A stretch of DNA of 64,000 bases from Methanolapillus ohkumae (GCF_032594355.1 NZ_CP131061.1:1612001-1676000); one strand, 5' to 3'. Positions 54,159 to 63,586 are shown, counted from the first letter of the stretch. Numbers and translations are program-made. The notes: generated from the letters alone by a model not told the origin.

Positions 54159-54959
54159 TTATATATTTTTTAGGTCCCCCAATTTCATTTCTTTAGACCG
54201 TTCCAGATAATATTGGAATAATTTCTCCCCCCACTGAATAGACGATTCTTCAAAACTCATCATGGAGTGATTGTGATAGACTCCGTTGTTGTTAAACAGT
54301 GAAAAGGAAAAGAAATGGTCGGTCACAACACTTGACGCCATTTCAATCGGTTTTTCATAAACATAAATTTTCGCATTCGGGCGCGACAAATATTCTTCCA
54401 AAAGGAACGGATAATCGTGACTGAACCGGTCAAAAACGGAGACGGGAATAATAATGGAAATTTCTGTTCCTTTTCGAGCCAATTCCAAATAAGCGGAATG
54501 GTAAGACGGGCTGAAAAATGATGAAATTTCCCGAATGTATGCGGATTTAAATAAATTTTCTTCAAATTTCAGCGGCAATTCATAGAGGCGGTGAAGTTCC
54601 GGCTCCACCAAAACACAATTTCTAAGCTCATCCATCCGGTCTAAAAGGTCCGATGGAATCGCAGAAAGTTTATGGTCGCTCCAATAAGTTTTGTTTTCAG
54701 AATACGTATCCAGCATATTCAGAAGCGGCAACATTTTTTGAACAATGACGCTACCCATGACCGATAAAGAATAAAGATTGTCGGAATAAACAATTAATCC
54801 CTGGTCCATTAAAATTTTCATTTGAGTCATCAGCGCGCTCGTATTGACATTCAGTTCGATTTTAATCTCATCGATATCCTTTGGACCCGACAGCAGAAAA
54901 ATCAAAACATTCTTTCGTTTTTCCGATAAAAAGAGCGTGCCGATCAATTCGGTTGTCAT
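54159..54959 (-). CDS. wHTH regulator with DUF1724 domain
   Basis: Transcription regulator of the methanogen DUF1724 type (FilR1/Msr-like). Residues 10-75 form a winged helix (NVLIFLLSGPKDIDEIKIEL, LMTQMKILMDQGLIVYSDNL); residues 130-255 are the DUF1724 effector domain (YIREISSFFSPSYHSAYLEL, ISIIIPVSVFDRFSHDYPFL). Members of this group control methyltransferase and other methanogenesis genes, some with heme or redox input. It starts right after the stop of the sensor kinase 54960, so both are co-translated and probably form one signalling pair. Confidence 0.85.
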   Translation of the reverse strand: MTTELIGTLFLSEKRKNVLIFLLSGPKDIDEIKIELNVNTSALMTQMKILMDQGLIVYSDNLYSLSVMGSVIVQKMLPLLNMLDTYSENKTYWSDHKLSAIPSDLLDRMDELRNCVLVEPELHRLYELPLKFEENLFKSAYIREISSFFSPSYHSAYLELARKGTEISIIIPVSVFDRFSHDYPFLLEEYLSRPNAKIYVYEKPIEMASSVVTDHFFSFSLFNNNGVYHNHSMMSFEESSIQWGEKLFQYYLERSKEMKLGDLKNI

Positions 54960-56858
54960 TTAAATCCCTCCGGATTTGGAAATATTAAATTCTTGGGTCC
55001 GTTTTTGATCTTGTTCTTTGTGTTGGGTTTTTGATTGTTTTTCATCTTGTTGGCGTTGGGTTTTTGATTGTTTTTCACGAGATGTGTCTCGCTTTTCATC
55101 GTGTTCTTCGTGTTTCTTTTGGCCGGAAATTTCTTCTTTTTCCGAATTTTTCGAAACATTTGTCTCATCGGCCGAATCCCTTAAGACCGGCAGCCGAACG
55201 ATAAAAGTCGCGCCGGATTCGTGCGTTTCTCCCCAAATTTGCCCTTTGTGCGCCAAAATGATATTTTTCGCGACATAGAGACCGGATTCCACCCCTTCCA
55301 TGTGATTGGAGTACGAACGATTCGAATCAATAAACGTAATGCTTTGGAAAAGATAGGGAATTTCCGACTCCTCTAACGGTTTTCCGGAATCACTGATTTG
55401 AATTTCGACCGCTTCTTCTCCTGTTTTCCCGTCTTTTAAAAAAGAGATTCCCAAAAAAATTTCTCCGCCCTGCGGCGTGTTAATACAAGCATTTTCAATC
55501 AATGTCGTGAAAACAACCAGCAGCCGTTCCGGGTCGCCAAGTATCGCCGGCATTTTTTCCGGAATCTTTTTCCGAAGACAGATTCCCTTGTCCTCGATAA
55601 ATAAAATTGTATTCAACCCCACTTGTTCAAAAAGAGACCGAAGATCCACCCGCCCGAACCGGTAATACAGCATTCCACTTCTTTCCATGCTCATGTAAAG
55701 GAGAGAATCCACCAGATGTTTGACACGGTTGGCCAATACCAACCCTTGCTCGATGACGCTTTGTTGTTGCTCATAAGACATCAGAATGAACTCATCCGCC
55801 AGAATATTCTTGTATTTGTAAATGTTGTGCTTGTCTGCGATTTCTACGGATTTTTGAACGTCGTCCAAAAATTCTTTGGACATGACCGACATGGTTCTCA
55901 GTTTCGCATAGTGGTCGGAAAGCTCTTTTGAGCGCCGTTGAAGTGCTTCTTCCAACCTCTTTTTTTGAATCAATTCCCAAAGCCCTTCCATCAAAAGGGT
56001 CAGATGCAAAACGTCGCTGTCGTTATAATCCGTTTCTTTGTTGCCGACACCGGCGACAATAACAACGCGTCCGCCATCCATAATGGGAACGTGCATATAA
56101 CGGTAAAGTGTCACGTGCCCTTTTGGATATCCTTTTTTGAGCGGATTGGACATCGTGTAATCATTCAGAATCAAAGGTTTTCGTTGTCGAACAGCCTCCC
56201 CCCAAATACCGGTACTGTGCAGCGGATACACATAAGGGCGGTTATTTTCATCAATAGAACACTCTTTGACAGATGTTTGGGACCAGGAATGCATAATCAA
56301 AGTTAGTTCGTCCGGCGTCGGAAACGCCAAATACCCGATTTTACTCTTGGATAAACGGACCGCTTCTTCCCGGACAAAATCAACAATTTCCTGAAGCGGG
56401 GACGCGCTCATTTTTTTGAGCGTCAACAATACTTCCTGACGGGCGACATTCAGCGCAAGTTCCTCTTCCGCTTTTTTTTGCTCCGTCACGTCAAAAACAA
56501 GACCCTGATAATGTGTAATGTTTCCGGCATCATCGCGCCCAATAATCGTTCTTTGTTCAACCCACCGAACGGACCCGAATTTGGTATAAATGCGGTAGGT
56601 AATCGTAAACCCAAACAAACCCGATGCTGAAGAATATTTTTTAAAACTTTGGCGGACGTTGTCCAAATCATCCAGATAAATGATGTTTTCATAATTGTAA
56701 TGGTAATCCGAAAATTCTTCCGCCGGATACCCGAGCTGAATGACGTTTTTTGAGATATATTCCACCGGAAGTCCCGGTGCGGCCCGGAACCGGAAGACAA
56801 TAACCGGACTGCTATTTAAAATAAATTCAAGTTCATTTTCCATATCGGAATCTGTCAT
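54960..56858 (-). CDS. PAS-GAF sensor histidine kinase
   Basis: Cytoplasmic sensor kinase of 632 residues. PAS domain at about residues 10-135 (ending HYQGLVFDVTEQKKAEEELA), GAF domain at about 150-290 (KIGYLAFPTPDELTLIMHSW, HVPIMDGGRVVIVAGVGNKE), a helical region, then a HATPase at about 425-560 with N-box ENACINTPQGG, ISDSGKPLEE and GVESGLYVAKNI. The usual phospho-accepting His with its H-box is not evident between GAF and HATPase. The last 65 residues are a Lys/Gln/Glu repeat (EKQSKTQ units) coming from a DNA repeat. ATG 56858 follows GGTGGG. The partner is the DUF1724 regulator directly downstream. Confidence 0.85.
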   Translation of the reverse strand: MTDSDMENELEFILNSSPVIVFRFRAAPGLPVEYISKNVIQLGYPAEEFSDYHYNYENIIYLDDLDNVRQSFKKYSSASGLFGFTITYRIYTKFGSVRWVEQRTIIGRDDAGNITHYQGLVFDVTEQKKAEEELALNVARQEVLLTLKKMSASPLQEIVDFVREEAVRLSKSKIGYLAFPTPDELTLIMHSWSQTSVKECSIDENNRPYVYPLHSTGIWGEAVRQRKPLILNDYTMSNPLKKGYPKGHVTLYRYMHVPIMDGGRVVIVAGVGNKETDYNDSDVLHLTLLMEGLWELIQKKRLEEALQRRSKELSDHYAKLRTMSVMSKEFLDDVQKSVEIADKHNIYKYKNILADEFILMSYEQQQSVIEQGLVLANRVKHLVDSLLYMSMERSGMLYYRFGRVDLRSLFEQVGLNTILFIEDKGICLRKKIPEKMPAILGDPERLLVVFTTLIENACINTPQGGEIFLGISFLKDGKTGEEAVEIQISDSGKPLEESEIPYLFQSITFIDSNRSYSNHMEGVESGLYVAKNIILAHKGQIWGETHESGATFIVRLPVLRDSADETNVSKNSEKEEISGQKKHEEHDEKRDTSREKQSKTQRQQDEKQSKTQHKEQDQKRTQEFNISKSGGI

Positions 56859-57040
56859 AAATCCCACCTTCTTCACAAACTGAGCATTAAAGGGTTTCAA
56901 GGTAAATAAATTAGAAGGAATGGAAAAAAAAAAAAAAAAAAAATGAAAGATGGAAAATGGAAAATGGGAAATGGGAAATGGGAAATGGGAAAATAAAAAA
57001 AAGGAAAGCAACTTGCATGATTTTTTTTATTTTAAAAAAA

Positions 57041-57077
57041 TGTGTTGCTGTAACGCGCGCAGCGGCACCGGCACAAA
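57041..57077 (-). repeat. GC-rich 3' element, copy 7
   Basis: Plus strand reads TGTGTTGCTGTAACGCGCGC then AGCGGCACCGGCAC. In sense orientation it lies about 45 bases after the iorB stop. Its left flank AAAAAAATGTGTTGC is shared with copy 6. Confidence 0.65.
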
Positions 57078-57120
57078 AATGAAAATGAAAAAGAGAAATA
57101 GAAATAGAAATAGAAAGCCG

Positions 57121-57762
57121 TTATTGCCTTCCACTTTCTTTTCCCATTTCAAAAGCTTTCAAATTGACCTCTAAGAATTTGGGCGGGACCAAAGCCCGAA
57201 TGCATTCTTTAAACGTCTGCTCCGGAATCGGAATAAAATTCGATGCCGCCCCGATCATGATAACATTGGTCGCTTGTCGGTTTCCGGCTTTTTCCGCAAT
57301 CTTTGTCGCGTCCATCGGAATGACTTTGAAATGAGCCGATAACTTTTGAATCATTTCAAAAACATCCGGATAAGACGCTTTTCCGGTTGTCACTGTAAAC
57401 GGATAAACCGGTTCCGTGTTCAATAAAATGATACCGTTTGGTTTCATGAGGTGCGCATACCGGACGGCTTCCACCGGCTCCAGCGCAATCATAAGATCGG
57501 CGCTCTTTTGCGGAATCAGTGACCCGTAAGCGCTTCCGATTCGGACATGATTTTCCACAGAACCGCCACGTTGCGCCATCCCATGCGTCTCCGCCGCTTG
57601 AACCGCCATATTTTCATAAGTCGCCGCTTTTCCCAAAATGTCGGACGCTAAAATCGCACCCTGCCCGCCAACGCCGCAAATCACGATATCATACTTCACA
57701 TCCGTCCGCCCGTCATTGGGAACCGACCCAAAACATTGAATATTATTGTTCACCGGAATCAT
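57121..57762 (-). CDS. iorB: Indolepyruvate ferredoxin oxidoreductase beta subunit
   Basis: Gamma-domain subunit of the aryl-pyruvate ferredoxin oxidoreductase, which oxidatively decarboxylates (or in reverse makes) arylpyruvates such as indolepyruvate. The 213-residue protein starts at ATG 57762 with GGAGGTGG upstream and overlaps the iorA stop (ATGA). It shows YDIVICGVGGQGAILASDIL, THGMAQRGGSVENHVRIGSA and LIALEPVEAVRY-type segments. An N-terminal stretch of about 20 residues (IPVNNNIQCFGSVPNDGRTD) precedes the conserved part. Followed by GC-rich element copy 7. Confidence 0.92.
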   Translation of the reverse strand: MIPVNNNIQCFGSVPNDGRTDVKYDIVICGVGGQGAILASDILGKAATYENMAVQAAETHGMAQRGGSVENHVRIGSAYGSLIPQKSADLMIALEPVEAVRYAHLMKPNGIILLNTEPVYPFTVTTGKASYPDVFEMIQKLSAHFKVIPMDATKIAEKAGNRQATNVIMIGAASNFIPIPEQTFKECIRALVPPKFLEVNLKAFEMGKESGRQ

Positions 57763-59624
57763 TTCGCCACCTCCGAAATGGCATGGAACGGACATATTTG
57801 CGCACAAACACCGCAGCCGATACACTGGGAATTGATGTGCGCTACCGCACCTTTCACGTCAAATTCCGTTGCCGGGCAACCGAATGAAATACATTTTTTG
57901 CAGCCTTTGCACAATTCTTTTGAGACCGCGTACGGATTCTTTTTTGCCCCGGTTTTTTTCGCGACAATCGCACACGCTTGCTTGACGATGACCACAGAAA
58001 CCCCGGACACGGAAAATGCTTTTGCGTCTCTAAAAACATTTTTGAGTTCGGCATAATCGTAAGCATCAACCACTTTGACAAACTGAGCGCCGACTGCTTT
58101 GCAAATTTCTTCGAGGGAAACGGATACCGTTTCTTCGCCTGTTGCCGTCAGCCCGACATTCGGATTGGGCTGGTGGCCGGTCATCGCCGTAATCCTGTTG
58201 TCTAAAATCGCCACCGTGATATGAGATTTGTTGTAAACCGCATTCATGAGCGAATTCACGCCGGTATGCAGAAAAGTGGAATCCCCAATCGTACAGCAAA
58301 TCGGCTTTTTTTCGCCGGCGGCCGACATTCCGGAAGACATGCTGATGCTGGCTCCCATGCAAATGGTTGTATCGACGGCGCCGCTGTGAATTCCAAGCGT
58401 GTAGCAGCCGATGTCGCTTGGAAAAACCGCGTTTTTCCCAAAAACTTCTTTTATGACCTGAAAAGCCGAGCGGTGGGAACAGCCGACACAAAGCGCCGGC
58501 GGCCGTGGCGGAAGGATAATTTCTCCCAAGTCCGGAGGAACCAAAGACGCATTCGGCACCACAATGGAACCGATCCGGCTGGAATCAAGCGTGGAAATCA
58601 CTTCCGGATCACAATATTCTTTAAAAGCGGAAAGGACAACGTTTCGGCAGATGTCAAAATTCAGTTCGTTCATGCGTGGAACCAATTCTTTGCCGATGAT
58701 TTCCGTCTCTAATTTGTATTTTTGCGCAAGGACACGGACACTGTTTTCCACAATCGGTTCAAGCTCCTCAATCACCAGCACTTTTTTGCACCGGGACAAA
58801 ATATCAAGAATCAAGTTTTTTGGAACCGGATAGGCCGTAATTTTTAAAAATGATGCGTTGACGCCCAAAAAGTGAAGCGCTTCTTTGGCGTAAACGGACG
58901 CGATGCCGGAGGAAATGACACCGATTTCGGAATTGCCGCACATTTCAAGAACGTTCCAGGGGGATTTTTCAAGCGCTTTTTCCATTTCCGGCTGCTTTTC
59001 TAAAATGATTTTGTGGCGCACACGTGCGTTGTTGGGCATCATCACCCAGTGTGCCGGATCTTTGACAAAGTCTGCTTTATTGGAATTGGGTTTGAGTTCG
59101 CCGAGAACAATTCCGGATTTTCCGTGGCTGATGCGGGTCGTCGGCCGGAAGAGAACCGGTGTTTCGAATTTTTCCGAAAAATCAAATGCGTATGGGATCA
59201 TATCTTTGGCATCTTGCAGCGTTGCCGGGTCAAAACAGGGAATTTGAGCAAATTCCGCATAGCGCCGCGTGTCTTGTTCGTTTTGGGAGGAGTGAAAGGA
59301 CGGGTCGTCGGCCGATACGATAATCATTCCGCCCTTGACGCCGGAATAAGAAAGCGTCATGAGCGGATCTGCCCCGACGTTGAGTCCGACGTGTTTCATT
59401 GTTACCAAGGACCGGACACCTGTGAAAGCCGCGCCGATCGCGACTTCAATAGCCACCTTTTCGTTGACGGACCACTCCACATAAAAATCACAATTTTTTT
59501 GTGCCCGCAAGATGTCAATGATTTCGGAAGATGGTGTTCCCGGATAGCCGCAAACCACCCCCACCCCGCTTTCCAAAATACCACGTGCGATGGCGGCATT
59601 TCCAAGCATATATTCTTTTGTCAT
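57759..59624 (-). CDS. iorA: Indolepyruvate ferredoxin oxidoreductase alpha subunit
   Basis: TPP- and iron-sulfur-containing subunit, 621 residues. The pyrimidine-binding domain is N-terminal (GVVCGYPGTPSSEIIDILRA), the TPP/Mg site is ICCTIGDSTFLHTGVNSLMN with VAILDNRITAMTGHQPNP, and two C-terminal [4Fe-4S] sets follow: CKGCKKCISFGCP and CIGCGVCAQICPF. In methanogens the enzyme often works in the biosynthetic direction from aryl acids with reduced ferredoxin. First gene of iorAB. Full length, no anomalies. Confidence 0.95.
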   Translation of the reverse strand: MTKEYMLGNAAIARGILESGVGVVCGYPGTPSSEIIDILRAQKNCDFYVEWSVNEKVAIEVAIGAAFTGVRSLVTMKHVGLNVGADPLMTLSYSGVKGGMIIVSADDPSFHSSQNEQDTRRYAEFAQIPCFDPATLQDAKDMIPYAFDFSEKFETPVLFRPTTRISHGKSGIVLGELKPNSNKADFVKDPAHWVMMPNNARVRHKIILEKQPEMEKALEKSPWNVLEMCGNSEIGVISSGIASVYAKEALHFLGVNASFLKITAYPVPKNLILDILSRCKKVLVIEELEPIVENSVRVLAQKYKLETEIIGKELVPRMNELNFDICRNVVLSAFKEYCDPEVISTLDSSRIGSIVVPNASLVPPDLGEIILPPRPPALCVGCSHRSAFQVIKEVFGKNAVFPSDIGCYTLGIHSGAVDTTICMGASISMSSGMSAAGEKKPICCTIGDSTFLHTGVNSLMNAVYNKSHITVAILDNRITAMTGHQPNPNVGLTATGEETVSVSLEEICKAVGAQFVKVVDAYDYAELKNVFRDAKAFSVSGVSVVIVKQACAIVAKKTGAKKNPYAVSKELCKGCKKCISFGCPATEFDVKGAVAHINSQCIGCGVCAQICPFHAISEVAK

Positions 59625-59639
59625 AAGACAGACTCCGAT

Positions 59640-59752
59640 TTTTAATCAATTATTATTTTTAATCAGTTATTATTTATAATCAATTATTATTTTTAATCAA
59701 TATTTTTTAATCAATATTTTTTAATCAATATTTTTTAATCAAATTTTTTATT
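59640..59752. repeat. TTTTTAATCAATATT repeat
   Basis: Two related units, TTATTATTTTTAATCAA and TATTTTTTAATCAA, repeat about seven times between iorA and the prenyltransferase gene. Confidence 0.75.
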
Positions 59753-59825
59753 CTGAACTAAAAAATGAAGTATTCCTTTTGAAGTTTTGTGATGATTTTT
59801 GTGATGATTTTTGCGACTTTTAATT

Positions 59826-60704
59826 TTACAATATTCCGACAATAAAAGCTAAAAGCGCAAGCAACATCGCAACTTTTAATAATTTGGAGGATTTGGAATA
59901 ATTTTTTTCCCGGAGGAGAACATAAACCGTGTACAAGAAACACAATTCTACCGGAATCAACGCATAAAGATAATAAACCCCGAATTCGTCCATCCAATAC
60001 GGAAGCGGGCTGAGAATCATTGCGACAATTCCAAGGGCGGCCGCCAGATAAGAAGCGGTTTTTGTGCCGAATTTAATCGGAAAAGTAATTGCGCCATCCC
60101 GAGCATCTCCTTTCATGTCTTCAATGTCTTTGACGATTTCTCGAGATGCCGTCGCAAAGAAAGCTAAAATGGCGAGCGGCAAAAGCGCAATAATTCCGTC
60201 CCATCCAAAAAACGCCGCTCCAAAGAGAAAAGTCGAGCCGGTCAAATAGGCAATGGAAAAATTGCCGATGAGAATGGTCCGTTTGAGGGATTTGGCGTAC
60301 CAAATCAGCATGAATACATTTAAAAATCCGAAAACGCCGGCAATCGGATTGATGAAAAAGGCAATCAAAAGCGCGATGGAAAAACAAAGAATTGCCAAAT
60401 AAACCGCTTCGGTCAAACTGACCCGCCCGGACGGAAGCGGGCGGTCCGGCCGGTTGATTTTGTCAATATCGATATCATAGTAGTCATTCAGAACATTTCC
60501 GGCGCCCGACGCTAAAAAAACCATGATGAAAATGTCCAGCAGAATAAAAATATCATACAAAGAATAGATTTCACTCAGCGAATAATCTAAAATGGACATG
60601 GCAATAAAAACGGCGATGACCGATGAAAATCCGGCCATGACACAGTTTTTGTACCGCATTAATTCCAGATAATCCATTCCTTTTTGAACGATATTTCGTG
60701 CCAT
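59826..60704 (-). CDS. Digeranylgeranylglyceryl phosphate synthase (UbiA family)
   Basis: Membrane prenyltransferase that adds the second geranylgeranyl chain in archaeal ether-lipid synthesis. Both Asp-rich motifs are present: NDYYDIDIDKINRPDRPLPS and REIVKDIEDMKGDARDGAIT. About eight helices, 292 residues from ATG 60704, which has AAGGA six bases upstream. The frame is open for 50 more codons, but these code a repeat (IQSSICHLIQSSICH) and are excluded. Named from the family motif; other archaeal UbiA enzymes share the fold. Confidence 0.87.
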   Translation of the reverse strand: MARNIVQKGMDYLELMRYKNCVMAGFSSVIAVFIAMSILDYSLSEIYSLYDIFILLDIFIMVFLASGAGNVLNDYYDIDIDKINRPDRPLPSGRVSLTEAVYLAILCFSIALLIAFFINPIAGVFGFLNVFMLIWYAKSLKRTILIGNFSIAYLTGSTFLFGAAFFGWDGIIALLPLAILAFFATASREIVKDIEDMKGDARDGAITFPIKFGTKTASYLAAALGIVAMILSPLPYWMDEFGVYYLYALIPVELCFLYTVYVLLREKNYSKSSKLLKVAMLLALLAFIVGIL

Positions 60705-60715
60705 TGCAATCCTTT

Positions 60716-60792
60716 CAGGTTTTTGATGATGAACTAATGATGAATTGATGATGAACTGATGACAAATTGATGATTGAATCAGATGACAAATT
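60716..60792. repeat. GATGAACTGATGA / CAGATGACAAATTGATGATT repeat
   Basis: Short units GATGATGAA and TGATGACAAATTGATGATTG repeat directly upstream of the prenyltransferase ribosome site. Confidence 0.7.
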
Positions 60793-60813
60793 GATGATTG
60801 GATCAGATGAATT

Positions 60814-61731
60814 TTATTTTTTCGGAAGAACTTCCAGCATGCGGTCCAATGCATATTTCGCGCGCATTCGGATGTCTTCCGGAACCGTCACCGCCGTGTT
60901 TTCGGTTTCCAGCGCCTTTAAGATGGAGGGCAGAGTTGCCATTTTCATGTTGGAACAGTAGGCGTATGGAGACACCGGATAAAAAATCTTGTCCGGACTG
61001 TCCTTTTTGAGTTTGTGAATCATCGCTTGTTCGGTTCCGATAATGAACTCTTTTTCGTTGGAAGCCGCCGCATATTTGATGATTCCGGCCGTGCTGAAAA
61101 TGCCATCGGCCAACTCCAAAACGTCGGGACGGCACTCGGGGTGTGCCAAGAACAGGGCATTGGGGTGTTCGGATTTTGCGTCGAGAACGTCTCCCTGTGT
61201 GATTTGTTGGTGAACCGGACAGTGCCCGTTCCAAAAATGAACGGTTTTGTCGGTATGGAGAGAAATGTAGCGTCCGAGATTTTTGTCGGGAATAAATAAA
61301 ATTTCATCTTCGGAAAGGGAAGCCACCACTTCTTTTGCATTGGCGGACGTGCAGCAAATGTCGGACTCCGCTTTGACCGCCGCCGAGCTGTTGACGTAGC
61401 AAACCACCGCAGCGTTTGGAAATTTTTTCTTTTCCGCACGGAGAGATTCAACCGTCACCATGTCCGCCATCGGACATCCGGCATCGGCGTCGGGCATCAA
61501 CACTTTCTTTTGGGGCGACAAAATATAGGCGCTTTCCGCCATGAAATGAACGCCGGCAAACACAATGATGTCGCAATCCACATCTACCGCCGCTTGGCTG
61601 AGTGCGAGCGAATCGCCGACAATGTCGGCGATGTCTTGGACTTCCGGCCGGGCATAGTTATGCGCGAGAAGAAGCGCGTTTTTTTCCGATTTGAGCGCGC
61701 GGATGCGTTGAATGATTTCCGAATTGTTCAT
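60814..61731 (-). CDS. nadA: Quinolinate synthase
   Basis: Quinolinate synthase, a [4Fe-4S] enzyme that condenses iminoaspartate with dihydroxyacetone phosphate for NAD synthesis. Archaeal-length protein of about 305 residues. Conserved are LLAHNYARPEVQDIADIVGD, GVHFMAESAYILSP, three cluster Cys (VCYVNSSAAVKAES, AHPECRPDVLELAD and AYCSNMKMATL), FIPDKNLGRYISLHT and FIIGTEQAMIHKL. ATG 61731 is preferred over 61740. No nadB or nadC lies alongside. Confidence 0.94.
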   Translation of the reverse strand: MNNSEIIQRIRALKSEKNALLLAHNYARPEVQDIADIVGDSLALSQAAVDVDCDIIVFAGVHFMAESAYILSPQKKVLMPDADAGCPMADMVTVESLRAEKKKFPNAAVVCYVNSSAAVKAESDICCTSANAKEVVASLSEDEILFIPDKNLGRYISLHTDKTVHFWNGHCPVHQQITQGDVLDAKSEHPNALFLAHPECRPDVLELADGIFSTAGIIKYAAASNEKEFIIGTEQAMIHKLKKDSPDKIFYPVSPYAYCSNMKMATLPSILKALETENTAVTVPEDIRMRAKYALDRMLEVLPKK

Positions 61732-61740
61732 GAGAATCAC

Positions 61741-62116
61741 GCAAAAAATACCAAAATAAAATGAATGTTAGAACATAAACACAATGATTCAGCTTTTATA
61801 AATTAAGCCGTCGACTCTTTTTTACCGTGTTTATCAAACTTGGTATTCATATTAAACCATTTCGGGAAAAATAAAAGTGGAAAAAATAAAAAAAGTTGGA
61901 AGTGGAAAATATTTTAATGTTTTAGAAATTAAACCAACATCAAATTGCTAAAAATAGAATAAATTCAATTGTTGGAGGAAGATATAGAAAAGCAGCAAGA
62001 ATAAAGATGATAAAAACAAAAAAATAAAAAACAAATGAACAATAAATATCTTTTTTGCTCGGCTTGGATTGAACAAATTAGATAGTTTATTTTCATTCTC
62101 TTTTTTTGCTTAAAAA
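61741..62116. other. 376-bp gap, possibly with a decayed membrane gene
   Basis: On the minus strand from about 62100 to 61950 a frame without ATG reads NLFNPSRAKKIFIVHLFFIF and then a second hydrophobic run before TAG, vaguely like the small membrane proteins of the window. A 43-codon ATG frame overlaps it. Neither has good support; it may be the remnant of a membrane partner gene for the leader-4 operon. Confidence 0.3.
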
Positions 62117-62785
62117 TTATAACTCATTGTTTGAATCATAATCTGAAACAAATCGTTCCCTTGTGGAAATTTTTTGATTTTTATAGGCATTCAATGTATC
62201 TTGGTATTCAGTTGTGTTTTGAATACTATCTAAATCAGTATTCATTGTTGATTTGATTTCAATATTGGAACCGGGTCCCGTGACTAAAAGTGAACCATCT
62301 GGTTGTGCATAAGCATAGAAGATATAAACTTTACCAACTTCTGGCAAAAAATCGTCTTCTAACACTGAATAATAACGTTTATTCTGACTGATTCCTCCTT
62401 CTTTAAGAATGGGGATTGATTGATATTGAATAAGATTTCCTTTCATATTTTCAAGAACGGTAATTGAATAATTTGTAAATGGTTCTTTTACTTCTTTTCC
62501 AACAATCTTTCCACGTTCTTCCGTTTCAATCATAATTGGATATTTATACTCGGTTTCAATAACCTTATCAATTTTCCCGATAAAGATATAATCTGCATGA
62601 CCTGCACGTTCTTCTGAATTGTAAACATCAAATACATAGGAACCGCGACTATAATAAAGTGGAATTTCAGTGTCATCTATTTTGTTGGCATTGTAATAAG
62701 TCATTGCACATAATGCAAATAGAAAAATTGCTCCAATTGCAAATATAGAAAATATTGTTTTCTTATGAAGAATTATTTTTTTCAT
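62117..62785 (-). CDS. Membrane-anchored beta-domain protein, metalloprotease operon
   Basis: 222 residues: an N-terminal anchor (about residues 11-30) and an outer domain that matches 29251-29898 over its whole length (DYIFIGKIDKVIE, EPFTNYSITVLENMKGNL, ILKEGGISQNKR, IFYAYAQPDGSLL). It starts 12 bases after the stop of the secreted metalloprotease gene 62798, and GGGTG lies before the ATG. In the metalloprotease at 5752 a related domain is fused directly to the protease, so the two activities probably work together. Confidence 0.78.
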   Translation of the reverse strand: MKKIILHKKTIFSIFAIGAIFLFALCAMTYYNANKIDDTEIPLYYSRGSYVFDVYNSEERAGHADYIFIGKIDKVIETEYKYPIMIETEERGKIVGKEVKEPFTNYSITVLENMKGNLIQYQSIPILKEGGISQNKRYYSVLEDDFLPEVGKVYIFYAYAQPDGSLLVTGPGSNIEIKSTMNTDLDSIQNTTEYQDTLNAYKNQKISTRERFVSDYDSNNEL

Positions 62786-62797
62786 GGATTTACACCC

Positions 62798-63304
62798 TTA
62801 ATAATTTGAGTAAGCTGCATCATAAGATGCTTTGTCGTTTGCAGATAATGTGCATACAGATGTTACTTGAGAATGCATAACATCACCTTGCTGATTGTGA
62901 TCTAGCCCTAGTGCATGCCCTAATTCATGAGTACAAACATTTTTCCGAACATTTGTATTAAAATCGACCATATAATATTTATTAAATTTCAATGTTCCAC
63001 TTGAAGATGTAACACCAGCTTTACCATCGACTGCTGAATAATCTGAAATTGTAACATCTTTAAGGTTTAACACACTATCTTTCCTGATAACTCCTGATTT
63101 GTAATTGTTCCAAGTTGTAACAGAAGAGTTAAATTCTGATTGATATGCAGTGCTGCCACCCCAATCGAGATGTTTGCCAGAATCAACCAAGTCCCAGTTT
63201 TGAAGAACAACAGTAGCCCCAAAAGTCGGAGCAACCATCGAAATCATAAAAGTTAACAATAATAGTACCAAAATAATTTGATGATAATTTTGCTTATAGT
63301 TCAT
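62798..63304 (-). CDS. Secreted matrixin-like metalloprotease
   Basis: Small exported zinc protease of 168 residues. Signal peptide 1-29 (ending PTFGA). The zinc site THELGHALGLDHNQQGDVMH has the complete metzincin pattern HExxHxxGxxH and a Met-turn (VMH). N-terminal half with WGGSTAYQSEFNSSVTTWNN fits the matrixin beta sheet. No propeptide or Cys switch is visible. GGAG lies six bases before the ATG, and leader copy 4 lies upstream. The beta-domain protein 62117 follows in the same operon. Confidence 0.85.
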   Translation of the reverse strand: MNYKQNYHQIILVLLLLTFMISMVAPTFGATVVLQNWDLVDSGKHLDWGGSTAYQSEFNSSVTTWNNYKSGVIRKDSVLNLKDVTISDYSAVDGKAGVTSSSGTLKFNKYYMVDFNTNVRKNVCTHELGHALGLDHNQQGDVMHSQVTSVCTLSANDKASYDAAYSNY

Positions 63305-63360
63305 ATTTATCTCCTATTCATTTTATTTAAAGTTAAACATTTATTTAATATACTTTAAAA

Positions 63361-63466
63361 TCAAGATAGGAGTGAATTTTCGGTATGCCCTGAAAAATTC
63401 ACTCACCATCATAAAATGATTCATTGCCAATTACGACTTGACAATAATTCAGGTGGTGAGTCCTCT
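63361..63466 (-). ncRNA. Structured 5' leader, copy 4
   Basis: P1: CTCACCACC/GATGGTGAG (one mismatch), inner stem TGAATTATTG/CAATGAATCA, then TCAA/TTGG around GTCGTAA. P2: GAGTGAATTTTTC/GAAAATTCACTC, longer than in the other copies but still paired. CTCCTAT after P2 matches ATAGGAG at the ribosome site of the metalloprotease gene 63304 perfectly over seven bases. Confidence 0.75.
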
Positions 63467-63586
63467 TTTTTATAGAAAAAATTTCACTAATTTCACTATT
63501 TACAACTAGAATCGGAGTGTTTTTTACTGCATATTTTTGAGAATAATGATCAACAATATTTTTTTTCAAAAGAAGGCATTTCCGCC

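Noticed and set aside
56859..57011. N-terminal extension of the sensor kinase with HFPFSIFHFFFFFF
   Set aside because: Coded by A-rich low-complexity DNA; the ATG at 56858 has a strong ribosome site and begins the PAS domain.
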